From the NCBI GenBank assembly GCA_028565635.1, contig JAOXYB010026612.1:1-15713 (forward strand): a stretch of 15,713 bases of DNA. Direction: 5' to 3'. Source of the stretch: Phoronis ovalis. Lineage: Eukaryota; Phoronida; Phoronidae. The notes under the pieces were generated by a model. That model was not told the DNA's origin and did no database searches. It worked only from the letters and a program-made list of their open reading frames with translations. The position numbers and the translations under genes are program-made. Of this stretch, positions 9,920 through 15,713 are shown piece by piece (the stretch's first letter is position 1; the number at the start of each line of letters is the position of its first letter).

Positions 9920-12900
9920 GTGAGTGTTATAGAATCAATCACAATTTTATTTAATAAACTAATTATTTTAAATTTCAGATGTGAAGTTGCAATTTTGTAT
10001 TCTTCAAATTAATTGTGTCATGTAATATTACATGTAGGCTCTTTGAACAAAAAATGCAATTATACCAAAAGCATTTCAATGAGAATTGAATGTGTATAAT
10101 GTTTGTATAATGCTGTAGTATATGTACTGTGCTTGTTGCATTTTTAAGTGTTACTGCAGGTTTTCCTCATATAAGCATCTGTTTTATAATGGAGCATAGA
10201 TGCAATAAAAAAATTTAAATTCTTTGTAGTTAAAAATTCAGAAATGGTAATTTGAATACAAAATTCCAACTATAGCAGTTTTACCCATATTGTACAAATC
10301 ATTGGGACAGTTGTGCTTGCAAAATTTATTTTTTGTTTGGTTACCAAAGTTTATTATCATCATGTTATCATGTTTTTTCCACTATAGTCGTAGCTACAAC
10401 TGCTCAAGTGGACCCCTGTAAGAGCTATGCAGACCTAGATGAACCATATCGTAGTGCAAACTATGAACCACTGCAGACTGATAAACTTTTGTGTGACAGA
10501 TCTTTGAGGGACGGATGGTACAGATTTGTTAGGTAATATATTTAATAGCATATAGAGTTAGATTTAATACTGCAGTAAACAGCACAATTTCAGAATTGTC
10601 TTTGGAACTGCAAGATTGCTCAATGTCTATATTACTTAGGTAATTAAGGGGTCGTATTACATCTGCTTAATAAATTAAAGTAAAAGTAAATTTTGCCAGT
10701 AAAAAGTATATGCTATTGTTAGTGGTCTTTTGTAATATTTTGACAATTAAGGTACAGAACTGTCTTGAGGCCCCGCTAAAAATAAACAAATGCATCAAAA
10801 CCACTAGGTACAGGTCTAGTATACATTGATGGTAATTTAATAAAGTATTGACGGTAAGGAAGACATTCTTTTATTTAACAGCAAAGCTGGTGGTGAAATG
10901 CCAACATCTTGTGTGAAACATTTCCATTGTGGAACTCATGCACCTATCTGGATGAATGGCAAACATCCAACTGTTAGTGATGGCATTGTTACAAGAAAAG
11001 TTTGTATAAATATGCCAGTATTTGGTACAGATTCCAAAAATTGCTGTCCTATGACATATGCCATACAAGTGAAAAACTGCAATGGTTATTATGTCTATAA
11101 TCTAAAACGAGTTCAAGGCTGTTCTATGGCTTATTGTGCTGGTAAGTTTTATTGGTTAATATGACGTGAGTTTTTTGTGTAGAAGACTAGTGTTTGTCCA
11201 CCCATCTTGCGATTCAACCACCTGCACACTGTACCTTTTCCACTCAGTTCATCCATCCAATCACCACTCATCTATGCACCTTCCTATCCATCCTCTAATT
11301 ATTTGTTTGTTTGTCTATTTATATGTCTTCCATCCACTCATCCCTATGTCTATCTCATCCATTCAGCTGTCTGTACATCCCTCCATCTCTCTATCCTGTA
11401 ATAGATAAGATGTGTTCTTTTTAAGAAACCAATTTTTGATTAACCATGATATTGACAATTGTTTTCTGTCCTAGCAACAAATATGTTAGCTGGTCAGTTG
11501 TTATTGCAGGTGATGGTATTCCATGCCGTCCTGATGAACATTCAGCTACTGGTTTTGCTCCTTGCACCAAAGGTAAAAACAAAATTCTTTGAAATTGTTT
11601 GTTCTTTCTTAGAACTGACAGATACTTTTCTTCTGTTTCCTAACTGATATAAATGTATATAAAATGTCAAATATTAACTTTTCTGAAACTGTGTGGGTGT
11701 CTTAGTTGCATCTGTATCGAATTCAAACTAAGATTTTCCAAAATAGTTCTATGATTTCACTAGAACAATCCTTACAGAACTATGTATGTTGAGCCATGTC
11801 TGCACTTTCTTCTTCAGGAGCCTATCCCAAGATGACTGGAAAGCCAACACTGACCGGGCCTCATATTACCGCTGATCAGCAGTCCTTCAACTTTAAATGT
11901 AACATTCCATATCCTACAGATGAAAATGCTAATTTTGATGTTGTGTGGCTTTTTGATCACAAAGAATCAAAATCAGTTAAACCCATAGTTGCATCTGGGA
12001 AGCAACGTGTTGTTGAGTTGGATCAGAAATTTTTATTACGAAACATGGGTAAAACAGTTGAGTAGTTTGAGAATTTGAAATTTTTTATCTTGTCAAATCA
12101 CTTTAAAAAAATAAAATATTGTGTAACACAAATAATCAAGCTTACAGTTTACCAAGTTTGCCATTTGTTCATATGTAGCTGGTCTAAATTACCATTCACA
12201 CACACAATGTAAAATAGTACCACTTTGAATAAAATTATTAATAATGGTTCTTAAGCCCTACTAATAAGTAAGGAATTAACATGTACAACTTCCAGATTAC
12301 AACATAATTTCTTCAAGATTAAATTGTTCATTTTATCTATCTGTGGTAGTGGTAGTCTGCTAAAAACACAGTTGTCAATTAGCTTTTAATTTCTCCTTTT
12401 CTCTCAAAAATCTTGAGTATGTTATGCTCACAAGGCAAATGCTCCAATGTTTCCTATTTTATTTTTAAATATTAAAACAGGTAACATGCAAAGTGAGATC
12501 TTACTATGGTCCAGGTGTAAAAAAGAGTGATCTGGTTGAAAGTAATGGATATTGGGCAGGAGTTGAGGTGAGACTGAACATTGTGATACAGACCAAGTGA
12601 ATGAAGCTAGTCTGTTGTAATACACTTCTAGTATTTTTTTCTCTGTTCATTTTACTATTAATATCTCTGATCTTCTCTTGTAAACTGATGTTCTCTAACG
12701 TATATTCTATATTACAGGCTACATTTCTTTAGTGCAATTTCGCAACCAATTTTAAAATCAAAGTCTTTATGCAGGTGGCAGGTTTCAGATTTATTTTATG
12801 AACCATAAAGGTATGAACTATTCTTTTGTATTTTTTTTCAGGTAACACCGTCGCAAATCACTGTTTCAGAAGGTCAGCAAACAGCACAAGTGAAGTTAAC

Positions 12901-15287
12901 CTCTACAATCCCTATTGTGTGTAGTCATCGTTTTACATGTGGTATTGACTTTGAAATGGACATCGATTCAACTGACCCCAGTAAGCACAGCGGAAACATT
13001 TTTGCTGCTTATCCTATCTATAGGATATGCAGCATTGTTATCATCTTTGGCGTGGCAATGAGCAATATTAAGGAATTTACCTTTTTTAGCTAATAATAAC
13101 TGTTCCAGGATGAAAAAAGTGCAGGCAATAGGAATATTAAGTAGAAAGGGAAAAATACATAATGTGATTTTTAATTGTGACGTGAAGTTTTGAAGAAATA
13201 AGCAATTAACGATACTTTTGGTAAATTTTTGGTAAATGTAGCATAAGTTTTTTAAAGTAGCGCAATTTTTTTTTGTAAATATTGTGAGTGTGTAAGGAAC
13301 GTAGTTATTTTTAAGGTTTTTAAGGTTTAAATTGCCCCATACTTTTAGAAATAATTATAAATTTACGTTAATCTTTTGAAATGTATCTCGTCTGTAACGA
13401 TAACGTCTAGAAGATGTAGAATAAGTAGTTTTATGCGGTAATAGATGAGAAATAAGTTTTCTGTGATTTTTTTTTTGGGCCTTCGTTAAGAAGTTTTACG
13501 TAATTATAGTTAGATGAATACTGTATGTATGCTTGTTAACCCTGGCCTTTTTTTTTAGTATAGTATAATTGTATATATTTCATAATGACACTAGCATTTG
13601 CTAATTGCATGTTAATGTCATAGAAAGTAGAACATGTTTATGTTTTAATGTACTAAAAGAATAAATAAGTATAAATTTAATATGTTTTGAATGTGCTGTA
13701 AAAGCATATTTGTTTTAGGGATAGCTGTAGTTTTGATATTGAAGACATGAATGTAAATTTTCATTTAAGAAAGTGGTAAGTTTTTTATTGAATGAATTAA
13801 GTATTTTAAAAGATTTTAGTATTAGAGAATTTATGAATGGGACATGTTTTGCCATTTATGTTTTATACCGGGAGGAACAGATTTTAGTATTAGAGAATTT
13901 GAGAATGGGAAATGTTTTGCCATTCATGTTTTATTGAATTTATAGGAAAGACTATACAAAATGTCTTTAAAGTTAGGTAAGAATGACTCCCGGGAGGAAC
14001 CATTATTGAAAGTGACTGTATATGTGTGTCATTGAGTGTTTTTGGTAAGAATGATTATGAGGAGGAAGAGATTTTAGTATTAGAGAATTTAAGATTGATT
14101 TTCTTTGACATGCCGTATGTTACAGTAGCTGGACTTGATGATTTGCATTCCAATACCACTCTTTGAGTTCTATCCTTTAATTAATTAGTTATTACATGAT
14201 TATAAATGTATATACCCTATACACAACTGTATACATATAAAAATTGGAGAAGGCAGTAATAAATACTGAAAAAATTTGTGTTAGTTATTTACAAATATAA
14301 TGTTTACAACTGGATCTGTTCTTTGACAATCCATCTAATGTGAGACGGTTCATCAAGAGATGTGTACTATCTAATAGCATACTTAGAAGTCAAAATAAGT
14401 GTCATACACAAATAATTGACATTTCCTTTCGCCCAAATAGCCAATTTAAGCATTGATGATTCTCCGAATCGTCATTTTCTTGTTTACAAATGCAGTTACA
14501 CCTTTCTGTGTGTTACTTGCCATCACATAATGCTAGTGATAGCTCGATATACTAGTGATAGCTCGATATACTAGTGATAGCTCAATATACTAGTGATAGC
14601 TCAATATACTTAGTGATAGCTCAATATACTATGTTGTAGGGGCACTAAATTTGTTTATACCATGTACACTGTAGTAATCAAAGGTATAGGTCATTACCCT
14701 GTCAGATTGATAAAAATATATTGATCGAATAAAAAGCTTTATAACGCTTAAATTTTTGTTCATTAACTAAAGCCACTAAATATTTCTTGATTTGTGATGG
14801 CTGTGTATTTTAGACGAGCTTGTGGCTGCTGAGAGATGCACCCGCCATATATCAACAAACGACTGGGATCCTAAAACGCAAAAAGCAGAGGTGACATTTG
14901 ATGTGTTGGCTGTACGAGATTTCAAAACGGACAAGAATAAGAAGCTGGCTCTAAAGTTCAAACCTGTCTTTAGTTTTAGCCCACATATATGGAATGGCTA
15001 TGAATTGCCTCCTGTGACTGTAAGTACAAAAACATCTTCACAACTAACATTTTAATAATTGTTTTGTATCGTGCATGGAATGCTTCTGTATACATTAATA
15101 TATGAAATAATAACAATTTGACTTTAGTAACCAAAATCTTAGCTAATTGTCAATCCTGTAAAAACCATTAAGTATTTAATTTTTATCAATAGTTTACATG
15201 CATTCTTTAGGTGACGACTCAAGATGTTCAAACACAACGTTGTGGAGCTACCGGTGATCCCCATATCCAAGGGTTTGATCAGAAGAA
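9874..15287 (+). CDS. VWDE: VWDE-like secreted protein: signal peptide, D8C-like domain, start of VWD domain (5' part, 9 exons)
   Basis: Nine exons with matching phases give 420 codons, open at the window end. Residues 1-21 form a signal peptide with a hydrophobic core (GVLLAIVVA) and a likely cut after TTA. Residues 26 to about 168 are rich in cysteine and resemble the D8C domain of uromodulin, GP2 and VWDE: DPCKSY, DGWYRF, CGTHAPIW, NCCPM, QGCSMAYC. Residues 172 to about 395 look beta-rich (VTCKVRSYY, ITVSEGQQ, CTRHISTNDWDP). CGATGDPHIQGFD at about 406 begins a von Willebrand factor D domain. In the family, EGF repeats follow further downstream, outside this window. The protein should be secreted, and invertebrate relatives are often extracellular matrix or mucus-type proteins. 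Whether this is the true VWDE orthologue or one of several paralogues cannot be decided here. The exon 5/6 junction is the uncertain point. Confidence 0.88.
9920..10387 (+). other. VWDE-like intron 1
   Basis: This 468-base intron begins gtgagt and ends cactatag. Nothing beyond AT-rich sequence is recognised. Confidence 0.75.
10388..10532 (+). CDS. VWDE-like exon 2, first half of D8C-like domain
   Basis: The exon follows acceptor ccactatag. It codes the end of the signal peptide (VVATTAQ) and then VDPCKSYADLDEPYRS to DGWYRFV, the usual opening of D8C domains. The donor is TTAG|gtaata, leaving phase 2 (AG plus C makes Ser). Confidence 0.87.
10533..10881 (+). other. VWDE-like intron 2
   Basis: This 349-base intron begins gtaata and ends tttaacag. 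Nothing further is recognised. Confidence 0.8.
10882..11141 (+). CDS. VWDE-like exon 3, cysteine-rich D8C core
   Basis: The acceptor is atttaacag and the donor is CTG|gtaagt. The exon codes SKAGGEMPTSC, then FHCGTHAPIWMNGKHP, KVCINM, NCCPMTYAIQVKNC and QGCSMAYC. The dense, regular cysteine spacing and the CGTHAPIW block are the strongest evidence for the family. Confidence 0.92.
11142..11509 (+). other. VWDE-like intron 3 with CATC-rich tract
   Basis: The intron begins gtaagt and ends ttgcag. Between about 11198 and 11398 the plus strand is pyrimidine-rich with many scattered catcc, catct and ctatc words, which looks like a decayed (ATCC)n microsatellite. It makes two long but meaningless open frames rich in His, Ser and Pro. 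Confidence 0.7.
11510..11572 (+). CDS. VWDE-like exon 4, GDGIPC block
   Basis: This small exon (63 nt) follows ttattgcag and codes GDGIPCRPDEHSATG, then FAPCTK. It begins and ends in phase 1, so it could be skipped without changing the frame. The donor is AAAG|gtaaaa. Confidence 0.82.
11818..12056 (+). CDS. VWDE-like exon 5
   Basis: The acceptor is tcttcttcag. The exon codes AYPKMTGKPTLTGP, then FNFKCNIPYP, FDVVWLFDH and a final LLRNMGKT. The end is uncertain. The strong donor ATGG|gtaaaa at 12049 leaves phase 1, which does not fit exon 6. The weak donor ACA|gttgag at 12057 leaves phase 0 and gives the plausible join GKT-VTCKV. I chose 12056 on phase. Confidence 0.72.
12057..12480 (+). other. 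VWDE-like intron 5, weak donor
   Basis: If the phase-based model is right, this intron begins gttgag rather than gtaaaa, which lies 8 bases upstream. It ends aaaacag. It holds no recognised repeat. Confidence 0.6.
12481..12567 (+). CDS. VWDE-like exon 6, VTCKVRSYY
   Basis: The acceptor is attaaaacag and the donor is GAG|gtgaga. It holds 29 codons, VTCKVRSYYGPGVKK to YWAGVE, in phase 0. The other reading with a phase-1 start meets TGA within 20 codons, so phase 0 is required. Confidence 0.82.
12842..12980 (+). CDS. VWDE-like exon 7
   Basis: The acceptor is a pyrimidine-rich tttttttcag and the donor is CCCA|gtaagc. The exon codes VTPSQITVSEGQQTAQ, then CSHRFTCGIDFEMDIDSTDP. It starts in phase 0 directly after WAGVE and ends in phase 1. 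Confidence 0.86.
13811..14090 (+). repeat. Imperfect repeat, about 68-base unit, three copies of the core
   Basis: The core agattttagtattagagaa occurs at 13811, 13879 and 14069. Copies 1 and 2 are 68 bases apart and remain alike through tgttttgccatt. A ggaggaa word comes just before copies 2 and 3, and again at 13993 without the core. The third copy is separated by partly related sequence (two ggtaagaatga words). Confidence 0.75.
14533..14628 (+). repeat. Tandem repeat, 19-base unit, five copies
   Basis: The unit ctagtgatagctcgatata occurs twice exactly (14533-14570). It is followed by two copies with G to A at one position (14571-14608) and a fifth with the same change and one extra T (14609-14628). 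The high identity suggests recent expansion, and the copy number is likely to vary. Confidence 0.93.
14814..15019 (+). CDS. VWDE-like exon 8
   Basis: The acceptor is gtgtattttag and the donor is GTGACT|gtaagt. After the joined Asn it codes ELVAAERCTRHISTNDWDP, then DVLAVRDFKTDKNKK and YELPPVT. The RCTRHISTNDWDP-type block is typical of VWDE-like proteins just before the VWD domain. Confidence 0.87.
15211..15287 (+). CDS. VWDE-like exon 9, start of VWD domain
   Basis: The acceptor is cattctttag and the donor is AGAA|gtaagt. The exon codes VTTQDVQTQRC, then GATGDPHIQGFDQK. GDPHI...FD is the hallmark opening of von Willebrand factor D domains. The exon ends in phase 2 and the rest of the domain lies beyond the window. 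Confidence 0.9.
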
Positions 15288-15713
15288 GTAAGTGTAAACG
15301 TACAATCCAGTGGTATTACACGAATTAAACAATTACCACATTAGGTGGAACTTCTTTAAAATACCGTCAGGATGAAAATACTTTTTTACATGAAGAAATA
15401 AACCTCTTTGAATGGAGGCTCCACTCTCATATAGGTTTCGGTGTAATTTAGAAATAATGAACAGTCATCTGTCAGTTCATTAACTAGTTGTCTTTTATAC
15501 TATCAAAAAATCAACAGGTCAGGAATAGTTAACATTTATTAAAAATTTGTTTATCTTATCTTTGCACTACCCCAACTACATGGACTTCTGTGGTTAAAGG
15601 ATAATATTCATTTTACATGTTACATTGACATATTACTACTAGAGATCTGGGAAGAGTTCCTATGCACAACCCTTTTTAAATATATTTCAAAAAACTATAC
15701 TATAAAAGAACCT
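15288..15713 (+). other. VWDE-like intron 9, continues past the window
   Basis: After the gtaagt donor at 15288 no further exon is visible up to the window end. The rest of the VWD domain must lie downstream. Confidence 0.75.

Larger units (their letters stand above)
12981..14813 (+). other. VWDE-like intron 7, repeat-rich
   Basis: This 1.8 kb intron begins gtaagc and ends tattttag. It contains the 68-base repeat at 13811-14090 and the 19-base tandem array at 14533-14628. No coding sequence is evident. Confidence 0.8.

Noticed and set aside
9688-9942. 84-codon minus-strand open frame
   Set aside because: It overlaps the signal-peptide exon on the plus strand and has no family features.
10871-11068. 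65-codon minus-strand open frame
   Set aside because: It is the complement of the cysteine-rich VWDE-like exon 3.
11166-11408. Open frame rich in His, Ser and Pro
   Set aside because: It comes from the degenerate CATC-rich tract inside VWDE-like intron 3, and two frames are open for the same reason.
1576-15287. Possible operon of the HMT and VWDE-like genes
   Set aside because: They share orientation, but the 1.4 kb spacer, separate poly(A) signals and unrelated roles give no support.

Overview
The window looks like AT-rich nuclear DNA from an animal, most likely a marine invertebrate such as a mollusc or another lophotrochozoan. Short coding exons with GT/AG boundaries and matching phases are separated by long introns. 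There is no sign of bacterial gene packing. The taxon is an inference from gene style and repeat content; nothing in the window fixes the species.

Two genes lie in tandem on the plus strand. Gene 1 (about 1576-8430) is a homocysteine S-methyltransferase. Six exons can be joined in phase at 1576-1643, 3480-3658, 5151-5254, 6634-6795, 7198-7394 and 8280-8430. They give 286 residues ending at a TAA, with both zinc-ligand motifs present. The 5' exon or exons that carry the start codon are not recognisable in the window. Gene 2 (9874 to beyond 15713) is the 5' part of a secreted protein of the VWDE / uromodulin-like type. It has a signal peptide, a cysteine-rich D8C-like domain, a beta-rich stretch and the beginning of a von Willebrand factor D domain. 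Nine exons (9874-9919, 10388-10532, 10882-11141, 11510-11572, 11818-12056, 12481-12567, 12842-12980, 14814-15019, 15211-15287) give 420 codons before the window ends.

Region by region: 1-1575 is non-coding, with a 27-base G run and a degenerate minisatellite. The HMT introns hold a long imperfect hairpin (1693-1834), a 173-codon minus-strand open frame with short palindromes (2248-2769), a YY1-like palindrome (4318-4340) and an unrecognised coding-like remnant (5714-6132). The intergenic stretch 8431-9873 holds poly(A) signals and a probable LINE/SINE 3' tail in minus orientation. The VWDE introns hold a degenerate CATC-rich tract, a 68-base repeat and a five-copy 19-base tandem repeat.

The two genes have unrelated roles: cytosolic methionine metabolism and a secreted or extracellular protein. 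I see no evidence that they work together. I found no new biological system. The points most worth checking are the unusual splice donor of VWDE exon 5 and the mobile-element-like intronic sequences.
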